Part shown: positions 9,122 to 16,683 of the stretch, one piece after another
Layout of the letters: each line of letters starts with the position of its first letter
Numbering within the stretch: the stretch's first letter is position 1
Origin: MED-G105 sp039025235
GTDB taxonomy: Bacteria; Pseudomonadota; Alphaproteobacteria; Caulobacterales; Parvularculaceae
NCBI GenBank assembly: GCA_039025235.1
Contig: JBCCOS010000001.1
Coordinates: 248,001-312,000, forward strand
Length of the DNA: 64,000 nt
Direction of reading: 5' to 3'
Made by a program: the position numbers and the translations under genes
The notes under the pieces: model-generated
Database searches by the model: none
Told to the model about the DNA's origin: nothing
The model's input: only the letters and a program-made list of their open reading frames with translations

Positions 9122-9221
9122 AAAGCGCCTCCGTTTCAATTGGGATCAGAAGGGCGCTTTAAGTTGTTGATTTTACGCATTTCCTTAACGCCAACCGCAC
9201 ACACTTGGCTTGGAAATGCAT
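9122..9221 (+). repeat. Dispersed family A repeat, copy between lipoprotein gene and csgH
   Basis: Full-length two-stem element. Stem 1 pairs AAAGCGCC with GGCGCTTT. Stem 2 is GCATTTCC...GGAAATGC with inner arms GCCAA and TTGGC around CCGCACACAC. It lies between convergent genes, 45 bp before a family B copy. Confidence 0.9.
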
Positions 9222-9265
9222 TAGGACTGCTAAATATATTTAACACTACGTATAAAGATGTTTGC

Positions 9266-9388
9266 GCTAGAGCTTTTCGCCTTGCGATAGACTCGGAAGG
9301 TTGCTCTAGGTTGTCGATTTGTCGCGCTTCTTTTGCCGAGTTGTTGGAAGGGAACCATCAACCGATCACACTTATCGGCGAAGCGCTC
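9266..9388 (+). repeat. Dispersed family B repeat, copy 1
   Basis: The copy runs from CTAGAGCTTTTCGC through GCGCTTCTTTTGCCGAGTTG to CACTTATCGGCGAAGCGC. It aligns along its whole length with the copy at 28392-28513. The second half is a palindrome with GCGCTTC and GAAGCGC arms. Its first half is more diverged than in the other copies. Confidence 0.85.
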
Positions 9389-9436
9389 CTATGCCTGCGT
9401 TGCTGGTCAGCCGCTTTCAGTGAATTTACAAGTGCC

Positions 9437-9871
9437 TTACTGTTTTTCGCCATCGTCTGATAGGGTAGCTTTTAACATGCGCCCGTTTTTAAAAGTCAAA
9501 ATCAACTCTGCCATCCAAGCATCCTCAACATCAATTGACACGGTGCTACGCGACAGGACTTTTTCAGCCTCCATGGTGTCGACCTTTGGTAATGCACCTC
9601 CTTGCTTGTTTTGGGTTTGCCCACTTCTCCCTTCGCGTTTAATCAGTAGACTGTAAGAACCTTCATCGCCGGGGGATAAGCGTGCCATTGGGACGAAAGT
9701 ATGAAGCCGACCCGCTACTCGGTGATCGATCCAAATGACCGGCATATCACTTTTTTGACCCTCTTGGTCGTCTTGATCGAGATTTTTATCAGGCATGGGA
9801 CTCGCATGCATTGGAGCGCCAAGCGCGGTCATGGCAACAAAGAGAGCGCTTAAAGAGAATATTTTTTTCAT
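9437..9871 (-). CDS. csgH: CsgH-like periplasmic curli chaperone
   Basis: The start at 9871 (GGTGA five bases upstream) gives a 144-residue protein with a signal peptide MKKIFSLSALFVAMTALG, cleaved near residue 23. The mature part shows the CsgH pattern: SYSLLIKREGRSGQT, then QGG, then LSRSTVSIDVEDAW and LTFKNG. CsgH is the alphaproteobacterial functional counterpart of CsgC, a small beta-sandwich protein that keeps curlin soluble in the periplasm. It faces the curli genes on the other strand, with two repeats between. Family assignment rests on the motif pattern and the curli context together. Confidence 0.83.
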   Translation of the reverse strand: MKKIFSLSALFVAMTALGAPMHASPMPDKNLDQDDQEGQKSDMPVIWIDHRVAGRLHTFVPMARLSPGDEGSYSLLIKREGRSGQTQNKQGGALPKVDTMEAEKVLSRSTVSIDVEDAWMAELILTFKNGRMLKATLSDDGEKQ

Positions 9872-10660
9872 CCTGTCACCGATTAAATTTCTTTTTTCGA
9901 TCATATAGAGATGATAAAAAACTTCAAGCATAGGTTCATGCTCTGAATGCCGAAGTCTGTTATCGTGAAATATGCTGTTTTTTTAAAGAAGCGCGCAACC
10001 TGAAGAGAGAGATCATTATGGTTCTATACGAACCGAACACGGTCAATAACAATGCGCTTTTTGCGTTTCTTCTATAATCTGTGCAAGGTTCATAACTACA
10101 ATTAGTTGTAAAAAATGACTCGTGGTTTTTGTGAGCCGGTTGCTTTTTTCAGAAGAACGGGTCTCCGAGTTCGTTAACCAATGGTTAAAAAACAGGGTTT
10201 GCCGAATAAGGGTATGGTGTGAGTATACTGCATCATACTGCGGTGGTGCGCGCTTCGGTCTTTCAAATCTGCATCTTGCGATGTTAAGCATAGGCGTCGA
10301 CCGGTAGGTATTATTCGTCTCCACGGTCATTAGGTAGTCGCTTTTTCCAAGTGATCATTCAGAGCGTCATCACGTCGGTTTCGTCCGCGTTTGCGGATGG
10401 ATACACGGTAATGGTTTCGTCTCAGATTGATTTTGAGGCATTGATTTGCCCATAAATCGGCGTTGGCGTCAGAATAAGCGAAGAACTCTGATCAATACTT
10501 ATGGACCCCACTTACGAAATTTAAAGAACTCGGGCCCACCAGTAGGGTATAAAACATCTCACTTGGCGATCTATCACGTCTCAGTGAGTTAGTTATTGGT
10601 AAGCATTTACTTAACGGTTTGCTGTCAGACTGCCCCTGTTGCATTAAATCGGTATTAGCT
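9872..10660. other. 790-bp divergent intergenic region
   Basis: This region separates csgH from the PilZ gene and should hold both promoters. Open frames inside it (about 10043-10330 minus and 10122-10307 plus) look random. The only clear sequence feature is the TTAA-N7-TTAA palindrome listed separately. Confidence 0.5.
10174..10188. promoter_or_regulatory. Candidate CtrA-type site TTAA-N7-TTAA
   Basis: The sequence TTAACCAATGGTTAA is a perfect palindrome and fits the CtrA consensus TTAA-N7-TTAA known in alphaproteobacteria. It lies about 300 bp upstream of csgH and 470 bp upstream of the PilZ gene, which is far for a typical site. Chance occurrence is quite possible. Confidence 0.35.
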
Positions 10661-11029
10661 ATGGGAAACTTTCTGCGCTTTCGGAAACCAGCCGACACCA
10701 CAGATCCAATGGAAGCTTTGGTGCTGAAAGAGCGTCTCCGGATGCTAAACAAAATTAACGGTAATATTAGTACTGGTGGTTCTATTGACGGCCCGCGCCG
10801 TCTTGGTGATCGAAAAAAAACGCATCGTGTTGGCGAAATCGTGCTCGATAGCGATCATACCTTAAGTTGTCTTGTTACGGATTTCAGCGATACCGGTATG
10901 CGTCTTTTGATTACCGAAGCAGGGGAAGCGCCGGACGAATTCCGGCTACGCGTTCCGACGTTGCAATTTGATCGTTCAGTAACGGTGATGTGGCGTACCG
11001 AGGATGCACTTGGGATTTCTTACGCTTAA
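10661..11029 (+). CDS. PilZ-domain protein
   Basis: This is a 122-residue single-domain protein. The PilZ domain covers about residues 40-120. It has RKKTHRVGE in place of the usual R..R box, then CLVTDFSDTGMRLLI containing the D.S..G motif, and VMWRTEDALGISYA as the closing strands. PilZ domains bind cyclic di-GMP and pass the signal to motility or matrix machinery. The arginine box is offset compared with good binders, so binding is uncertain. The ATG at 10661 is chosen because the extra upstream residues do not resemble the family. Its position beside the curli locus makes a matrix-related role attractive, but this is inference. Confidence 0.85.
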   Translation: MGNFLRFRKPADTTDPMEALVLKERLRMLNKINGNISTGGSIDGPRRLGDRKKTHRVGEIVLDSDHTLSCLVTDFSDTGMRLLITEAGEAPDEFRLRVPTLQFDRSVTVMWRTEDALGISYA

Positions 11030-11120
11030 AGTTTAGCAAACCGTTGCAAGCCTATGCCTCATTTCGGATTTGCTGTCATGTCAGCTTTGAAAGAATGGCG
11101 CATTACTGCATAATTCAATA

Positions 11121-12185
11121 GTGGCTATTTCCGAGCATATTGAGCTAAACGCATCTGATGGAACGAAACGTACTCGTCGTGAGTTGTGTTGGGTTGTGAC
11201 AGATGGGCGCGCTGGTATCGAAAACCAAGCGCTCGGTTTAGCGGAGGCGATGGCTCGGCAGGTTCCGTTAGACATCGTTACAAAACGCGTGCGACTCCAG
11301 ACGCCGATCAATAAATTACCATCAGCTTTGGTGCCATCATTTTGGGCCCGTGCATCCAAATCCGGCGACCTTCTAGAGCCGCCATTTCCAAGTCTTTGGA
11401 TCGGTTGTGGTCGGCAATCGGTACCCTTATCAATTGCTATGAATCGGCAACAGCGACAAATATTTGTTGTTCAGTTGCAGAATCCAGGCACCGCTCTCCA
11501 TCGCTTTGACATGGTTATACCACCGATCCATGATGAGATTTCTGGTGCAAATGTTTTTCCGATTCTCGGATCTCCCAATAGGATTTGTGCAGAGGTTATT
11601 GAGAGAGCTGCGGAACAGCTTCAAGAAGCTTATCAATTGCCATCCTCAATTGAAGCAAACCAATGCGAGCTTGTCGGCGTTTTAATTGGTGGTCCAAACC
11701 GTATTTATGCTTACAAAGACGAGACCATTAAAAAGATTTCTGAATTAATTGATCATCTACAGTCAAAAAATCGATTCCTGGTGGTCACAACGTCAAGACG
11801 AACGCCACTCCAGTTGTCTGCGGTCTTGCGTGGAAAGGAAAATAAGCGGACCATCGTTTTTGATCAAAATGCTTCTCAATTAAAAAAAAATCCGTACCCT
11901 GGTATTCTCGCGTTAGCTGACCATGTGTTGGTGACGGAAGATAGCGTCAATATGGTTGGTGAGGCCGCGACAGCAGGCGCCAAAACCCATATAATTTCTT
12001 TACCTCGGAGAGCGGACATACGGACTAAGTTTGATATATTCCTTGATCAAATGGTTGAGCGGGAACATGTCAAAAGGTTTTCTGGTGACTTCGTGAATTG
12101 GACGCCACCATCGTTTGACGAGACGTCCCGTGCGGCCATTGAGGTGTGCAAGCGATGGAACGAGTATCGTCAACGCAATATGTAA
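11121..12185 (+). CDS. ELM1-like protein (mitochondrial fission ELM1 family, PF06258)
   Basis: The GTG at 11121 gives 354 residues. The protein opens with ELCWVVTDGRAGIENQALGLAEA, seen here in parts, which is the typical start of the bacterial ELM1-like family (formerly DUF1022). Further conserved blocks are LWIGCGRQSVPLS, VQLQNPGTAL, DMVIPPIHDE, LIGGPNR, VTTSRRTP and VTEDSVNMVGEAA. The fold resembles GT-B glycosyltransferases. The bacterial function is not established; a link to cell-envelope glycan metabolism has been suggested by genomic context. No signal peptide or membrane segment is visible, so it is probably cytoplasmic. Confidence 0.88.
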   Translation: MAISEHIELNASDGTKRTRRELCWVVTDGRAGIENQALGLAEAMARQVPLDIVTKRVRLQTPINKLPSALVPSFWARASKSGDLLEPPFPSLWIGCGRQSVPLSIAMNRQQRQIFVVQLQNPGTALHRFDMVIPPIHDEISGANVFPILGSPNRICAEVIERAAEQLQEAYQLPSSIEANQCELVGVLIGGPNRIYAYKDETIKKISELIDHLQSKNRFLVVTTSRRTPLQLSAVLRGKENKRTIVFDQNASQLKKNPYPGILALADHVLVTEDSVNMVGEAATAGAKTHIISLPRRADIRTKFDIFLDQMVEREHVKRFSGDFVNWTPPSFDETSRAAIEVCKRWNEYRQRNM

Positions 12186-12291
12186 AATGTCCGTATACAG
12201 AATTTACTTACTGGCTGAGTAACCCTTTGTGTCAAAGGCTTATAAATTGCTCGTTTGCACACTGATAGCATTTACAGCTCAAATGGCTGCT

Positions 12292-12394
12292 TAAAGCGCC
12301 TCCGTTTCAATTAGAATCAGAACGGCGCTTTAAGTTGTTGATTTTACGCATTTCCTTAACGCCAACCGCACACACTTGGCTTGGAAATGCTTTA
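12292..12394 (+). repeat. Dispersed family A repeat, copy between ELM1 gene and dps
   Basis: Best-preserved copy and my reference for the family. Ends are TTAAAGC and GCTTTAA, themselves inverted. Stem 1 is AAAGCGCC-TCC-GTT...AAC-GGCGCTTT. Stem 2 is GCATTTCC...GGAAATGC with GCCAA/TTGGC inside. It sits between convergent genes. Confidence 0.92.
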
Positions 12395-12553
12395 AAGTCG
12401 TTCAGCGATTTCATTTGAAACGGAACGGCTTTAGTATTTCATGTAACGCGCGTTGTTGGCGGCGAATTGTTCACATTGCGCCTGGAAGCGCTTTAACAAC
12501 CTGTTCTTGTCGGCGCTCCAAGCGCGAATTGTGTCACCTCTGCCCGGCGATAT

Positions 12554-13039
12554 TTACGCCGTCATTGCGCGAAGCATCCACGCTGTCTTATCATGAACTT
12601 CAAGCCGTCTGATCAACAGATCTTCGCTCACGTCGTCGTCGGCGTCGTCTGCAGTTTCAATTGCTTGGCGAAGTCGTTGAGCGATGGTTTCATGATCGGC
12701 TAGGAGGATCTTCGTCATTTCCTCGGCGCTTGGTGGGGTTTGAGGAGCATTCCCGATTTTCGAACGTTCGATTAGAGAGTTGGGGTCTCCTGGCGCATAG
12801 GATCCAAGTGCACGAATCCGTTCTGCTATTTCGTCAACGGCCGACCAGAGCTCATTATACTGTTCTTGGAATAAGGCATGCAGTGTTTGAAATTGGGGTC
12901 CCGTAACGTTCCAGTGAAATCCATGGGTTTTGGTGTAGAGGGAAAATGTATCAGCTAAAACACCACTGAGAGCTTCTGCAACAGACGTTCGTGCGTTGTC
13001 ACTGAGCCCAATGTTTACCGCTGTTGTATCTGGGGTCAT
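12554..13039 (-). CDS. dps: Dps-family ferritin-like DNA protection protein
   Basis: This is a 161-residue protein of normal Dps length. AAGGAA precedes the ATG at 13039 by six bases. The ferroxidase half-sites are present: THGFHWNVTGPQF in helix A, then ELWSAVDEIAERIRALG with the Asp and Glu ligands. Dps proteins form twelve-subunit shells that oxidise and store iron and protect DNA during stress and starvation. The N-terminus is short and not strongly basic, so direct DNA binding may be weak. It stands alone and faces the ELM1-like gene across a family A repeat. Confidence 0.94.
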   Translation of the reverse strand: MTPDTTAVNIGLSDNARTSVAEALSGVLADTFSLYTKTHGFHWNVTGPQFQTLHALFQEQYNELWSAVDEIAERIRALGSYAPGDPNSLIERSKIGNAPQTPPSAEEMTKILLADHETIAQRLRQAIETADDADDDVSEDLLIRRLEVHDKTAWMLRAMTA

Positions 13040-13216
13040 GTCGTATTCCTTAAACTAATAAGCGCGGCTAATTCCAGCGCCTTTGGCGCTTTACCAAAGG
13101 CAACTATCGCGCTCCTCTTCAATCTCGTTTGGAATATATAAGCGTGAAGGTTTTATCAAACAAATAGATAATTTATCTATTTGGTATCGTTTTTATCGAT
13201 TAATTTGGTCCGGCAT

Positions 13217-14428
13217 TCACGTCAATGAGGTGCAAAAGTTTTTTATTCGGAGACAGGCGTTTTCAACATCTTCGTCTGCGGCGGCGTAGGATAAACGAAA
13301 GTAGGGTGACATCCCAAACGCGGCTCCAGAAACAACGCCGACACCCGCTTCTTCCATCAAGGCATCAGTGAAATCAACGTCACTCTTTATCACCCGACCC
13401 CTCGGCGATGTCTTGTTTATGACACCGGCGCAGTGCGCGAAAACGTAAAATGCGCCTTTCGGCGTGGCGCAGGTTAATCCGGGTGTGTCATTTATGATAG
13501 ATACAGCCACATCACGCCTGCCCCTGAAGGCCACCGTCCAGTCATCTAAAAATGCTTGATTACCATTGAGCGCTTCAACACAGGCCCATTGACTGATGGA
13601 GCAGGCATTTGTTGTCGACTGTGACATAACTTTTGTCATCGCTTTGATGACGCTTTGCGGGCCGCCTGCATATCCTATGCGCCACCCAGTCATCGCGAAA
13701 CACTTGGATGCGCCATTCATAGTGAGCGTTCGCCTAAAGAGTTTTGGTTGAACCTGCGCTATCGTAGAAAAGTTGACCGATCCGTATACAATTTTTTCAT
13801 AAATATCATCCGTCAGTATCATGATTTGTTGGTGTTCTAAAAGAATGTCACCGAGCGCCTCTAACCATTCTCGAGAGTACATTGAACCAGTAGGATTGCC
13901 TGGATTGTTTAGAATGATCCAACGGGTTCTTGGTGATATCGCGGCCGCCAAGGCGTCTGGCGTGAGCAGAAACTCATCTTTCTTTTTTGTCGGTATAATG
14001 ATGGGGGTCGCGCCTGTAAGCTTTACGATATCCGGATAGGACACCCAATAAGGGGCAGGGATTATAACCTCGTCACCTGGATTGAGTGTTCCCAGAAATG
14101 CACTGAAAATGACCGCTTTGCCGCCAGGGGCTACTGTAATCTCGTTAGAGGCGTATTGGAGATCGTTATCCCGAGCGAATTTTTTCGCTATCGCTTCTTT
14201 CAAGTCGGGAATGCCATCGATGGGCGTATATTTCGTTTCGCCGCGTTTTATTGCTTCGATCGCTGCATCTTTTATGTTTGTCGGCGTATCAAAATCTGGC
14301 TCCCCGGCCGTCAGCGAAATAATATCGGCGCCACGCGCCTTTAGCATTCGTGCTTTTTGCGTTGCTGCGATTGTAGGCGACGGGGCAATACGCTGAAGGG
14401 CGCTAGACTGCATAATGGGATCGGTCAT
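13217..14428 (-). CDS. aatA: Aspartate aminotransferase (class I, subgroup gamma type)
   Basis: This 403-residue PLP enzyme interconverts aspartate and 2-oxoglutarate with oxaloacetate and glutamate in the cytoplasm. Hallmarks are SLTAGEPDFDTP near the start, GGKAVIFSAFLGTLNPGDEV in pieces, NNPGNPTGS for cofactor/substrate binding, and NGASKCFAMTGWRIGYAGGP with the Schiff-base lysine in SK. FRLSYA near the C-terminus holds the arginine that binds the substrate alpha-carboxylate. Length and motifs fit the alphaproteobacterial AatA/AspC proteins, some of which also transaminate prephenate. Confidence 0.93.
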   Translation of the reverse strand: MTDPIMQSSALQRIAPSPTIAATQKARMLKARGADIISLTAGEPDFDTPTNIKDAAIEAIKRGETKYTPIDGIPDLKEAIAKKFARDNDLQYASNEITVAPGGKAVIFSAFLGTLNPGDEVIIPAPYWVSYPDIVKLTGATPIIIPTKKKDEFLLTPDALAAAISPRTRWIILNNPGNPTGSMYSREWLEALGDILLEHQQIMILTDDIYEKIVYGSVNFSTIAQVQPKLFRRTLTMNGASKCFAMTGWRIGYAGGPQSVIKAMTKVMSQSTTNACSISQWACVEALNGNQAFLDDWTVAFRGRRDVAVSIINDTPGLTCATPKGAFYVFAHCAGVINKTSPRGRVIKSDVDFTDALMEEAGVGVVSGAAFGMSPYFRLSYAAADEDVENACLRIKNFCTSLT

Positions 14429-14763
14429 TTAGAAAGCGTTTTTCAGGTCCAAGTTGTATTTGTCGTCAGGCGAAATACCGCCTCTGTCGTTAGCGCTGGC
14501 CTTGGCGCTGTTCTCAGCATTGTCTCGCTTTTCCCTCGGCTTTTTGCAATGCCTGTTCAATATTCACTGCTTGCCAAAATTTCAGATTTTAATCTTGGCA
14601 TCGAGGCGGTAGGCTTAGTGCATTGAAAAAATTGACTTAATTGACGTTTTGGCGCTGTTTTTTCTAATTTTACTGAGCCTGCATTTTGCGTTTTTTTCTA
14701 TTTCTTAAGACCGAAAGGTGTGATCTATTTGCCACTTGGTGGACCGAAGCTTTGGGAGATCGC

Positions 14764-15990
14764 ATGGTCGCAGAATTACGAACGGCCATTAATCGAAATC
14801 GGAATCCGAGCGTTTTTTCATCGGCGGTGACGGGTTCATCTGCTGGCATGGCGCTCGGACAAAAATCAGCGCCTCCCATTTCTACCGAGGCAATTCCGTC
14901 AACTGGATTTAGTGGTGTTCGTTCTGCCGCCTCTGATTCTCGTACTGCTGAACGCGTAAAAGTTAAAATAGAACGCTACACGCTCCTTTTGAGGAGTGCG
15001 CCCATTGCAATATGCATTAGTGGTATCAATGCTCTCATAACGCTGGTCGTTGTCTGGGGGCAAATCGATCCATTGTTTATTTCTGTCTGGGCGGGAATGG
15101 CGTTTTCGCTGGCCTTGATCCGCCTTCTTGTGTGGTACCGGGCGATGAAGAAGCTGCGGAGCTCGCAGACGTTAATACGTTTTTCTAAATTTCACATTGC
15201 TTCGATGGCTATCAATGGTGCCATCTGGGGCGCGCTTGCACCAATTTTCGCTATAAGCGGCTTGTTGGGCCATGCGTTTTTGCCATTTATCTTTGCCAGC
15301 ATGACAGCTGCGGCAATTGCTTCCGCTGGCGCATCATGGAAAGCCGTAATGGCTTTTAATACACCCGTATTGGTGCCTTTAGCGGTGTCATACGGCTTGC
15401 TTCTTGACGCACAAGGATTGGGCATTGCCGCAATCATTATCATTTATGGTGTTACAACAACGTTTATCGCCCGTCAGGTCCAGGGAATTGTTACGCGTTC
15501 GATCCGCTTGCGGTCCCGCGATGATAGCGCGTTTAACAACCTCAATCGTCTACTTGATTCCACTCGGGAGTCTGAAAAGAGGTTTCGTGCGCTCATTGAA
15601 GCGTCCGCTGACATCACGATTATTTTCTCACCGGATGGTCGTATTACTTATGCTAGTCCATCAGTCGAGAGGGTTCTCGGGGCTTGTCCGGAAACACTTA
15701 TAGGTAAAACTTCACGAGATATTGTGCATCCAGACGATCTTGTTTCATTTCGGGAGGTCGGTGGGCGTTCCTTAAGTAAAATTGGCGAAGTCCTGCCGCT
15801 ACCGCATATTTGCTTGATTGGTTCTGACGGCGCTTATCGCAATTTTTCCGGGCGTTTGACGAATATGCTTTATGTTCCGGGTGTTGAGGGATTTGTTTTC
15901 AATGCCAGTCGGTATCAAGAACAGCCCGGCAGTGAGCTACGGGACCCATGCGGCAACGCAGCAAAGTTGAATGTTCAACCACTGCTCTAA
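14764..15990 (+). CDS. Membrane protein with PAS domain, output domain missing
   Basis: The start at 14764 is supported by GGGAG at 14754-14758 and gives 408 residues. About residues 70-240 hold five or six hydrophobic helices, including ICISGINALITLVVVW and AIWGALAPIFAISGLLG. A short coiled segment (SFNNLNRLLDSTRESEKRF-like) leads into a PAS domain at about 280-390, recognisable by FRALIEASADITIIFSPDGRITYASPS, seen in parts, and VHPDDL. In most relatives the PAS domain is followed by GGDEF, EAL or kinase domains. Here the protein stops about 20 residues after the PAS fold (NASRYQEQPGSE where N.RDITE normally stands). It could be a truncated signalling gene or a regulator that acts through partners. 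Confidence 0.75.
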   Translation: MVAELRTAINRNRNPSVFSSAVTGSSAGMALGQKSAPPISTEAIPSTGFSGVRSAASDSRTAERVKVKIERYTLLLRSAPIAICISGINALITLVVVWGQIDPLFISVWAGMAFSLALIRLLVWYRAMKKLRSSQTLIRFSKFHIASMAINGAIWGALAPIFAISGLLGHAFLPFIFASMTAAAIASAGASWKAVMAFNTPVLVPLAVSYGLLLDAQGLGIAAIIIIYGVTTTFIARQVQGIVTRSIRLRSRDDSAFNNLNRLLDSTRESEKRFRALIEASADITIIFSPDGRITYASPSVERVLGACPETLIGKTSRDIVHPDDLVSFREVGGRSLSKIGEVLPLPHICLIGSDGAYRNFSGRLTNMLYVPGVEGFVFNASRYQEQPGSELRDPCGNAAKLNVQPLL

Positions 15991-16217
15991 GGTAATGACT
16001 TGGGCAAATGCTTCATCTTCAGCGAAAATTTTAGCATCGTTTGATATGCGAAACATCTTGTTCGTTACTGTGCCAATTTTATCGCACATTGATAAGAAGT
16101 GCAGTGTGTACATGTCTCGATGTGAAGCTGGGGTAGCAGCCGACATCATTCTGAGCTAACTCGTCGATTAACCATCACAACGTATTGACTGTTAGTTGCG
16201 AGTATCTTCAGCGCCCC

Positions 16218-16571
16218 ATGAATGTTATACGGCTCATTATGTTTTTGGCTGCTGCGGGTTTCTTCGCGGCGCAGTTCGTAATTGGCTTTCACCACGTCGA
16301 AGCCCATGCTGCTGATGTTCACGAATTCCATCGTTTAGGCTTCCATGTGCCACATGATGGGGACTGTCATCATGATGACGGTGATCATCACGATGCGACC
16401 GACTGCGACATTTGCCTTGGCGCGCCAGGGGCTGCATACGAACTAGACCTAAAATCGTTTGCGTCTGAACCTCGTTCGCTCATTGGTGCTGAACGTCTTG
16501 CCCTATTAGGATCTTTACTCCTTGAGAGCGCTCTAGACCTTAATCGGTCTCGCGGGCCACCAACTCTTTAA
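16218..16571 (+). CDS. His-rich exported small protein (DUF2946-like), metal-linked
   Basis: The ATG at 16218 gives 117 residues and is preferred over a TTG 33 bases upstream because the hydrophobic leader then starts the protein. Residues 2-20 are hydrophobic. A histidine cluster follows (FHHVEAHA, HEFHRLGFHVPHDGDCHHDD), then CDICLGAPG with two cysteines, and a C-terminal hydrophobic segment ending RGPP. Similar small His-rich proteins sit beside metal-uptake receptors in many proteobacteria. It lies 112 bp before a ZnuD-like receptor. I infer periplasmic or membrane metal handling, probably zinc, but no biochemical role is established. Confidence 0.7.
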   Translation: MNVIRLIMFLAAAGFFAAQFVIGFHHVEAHAADVHEFHRLGFHVPHDGDCHHDDGDHHDATDCDICLGAPGAAYELDLKSFASEPRSLIGAERLALLGSLLLESALDLNRSRGPPTL

Positions 16572-16683
16572 AATCATCCGTAATCAACGACACCGCCGCG
16601 TACAGCCGTGTGCGACGGCAGGTTTCCCAGGACTTTTGACACCGTTGGTTTGTACCCAACGGATAAACTAAAGGAAGTGCATC

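Noticed and set aside
2510..9871. csgE within the curli locus
   Set aside because: No frame in the cluster shows CsgE-like sequence; the gene may be elsewhere in the genome.
10043..10330. 95-residue minus-strand open frame between csgH and the PilZ gene
   Set aside because: Composition looks random, no start context, and it lies across a promoter region.
15937..16149. Possible gene continuing or replacing the missing output domain of the PAS protein
   Set aside because: It is on the opposite strand, overlaps the PAS gene, and shows no GGDEF, EAL or kinase motif in any frame nearby.
16572..16683. Zur operator upstream of the ZnuD-like receptor
   Set aside because: I found GC-rich inverted arms but nothing resembling the A/T-rich alphaproteobacterial Zur box.
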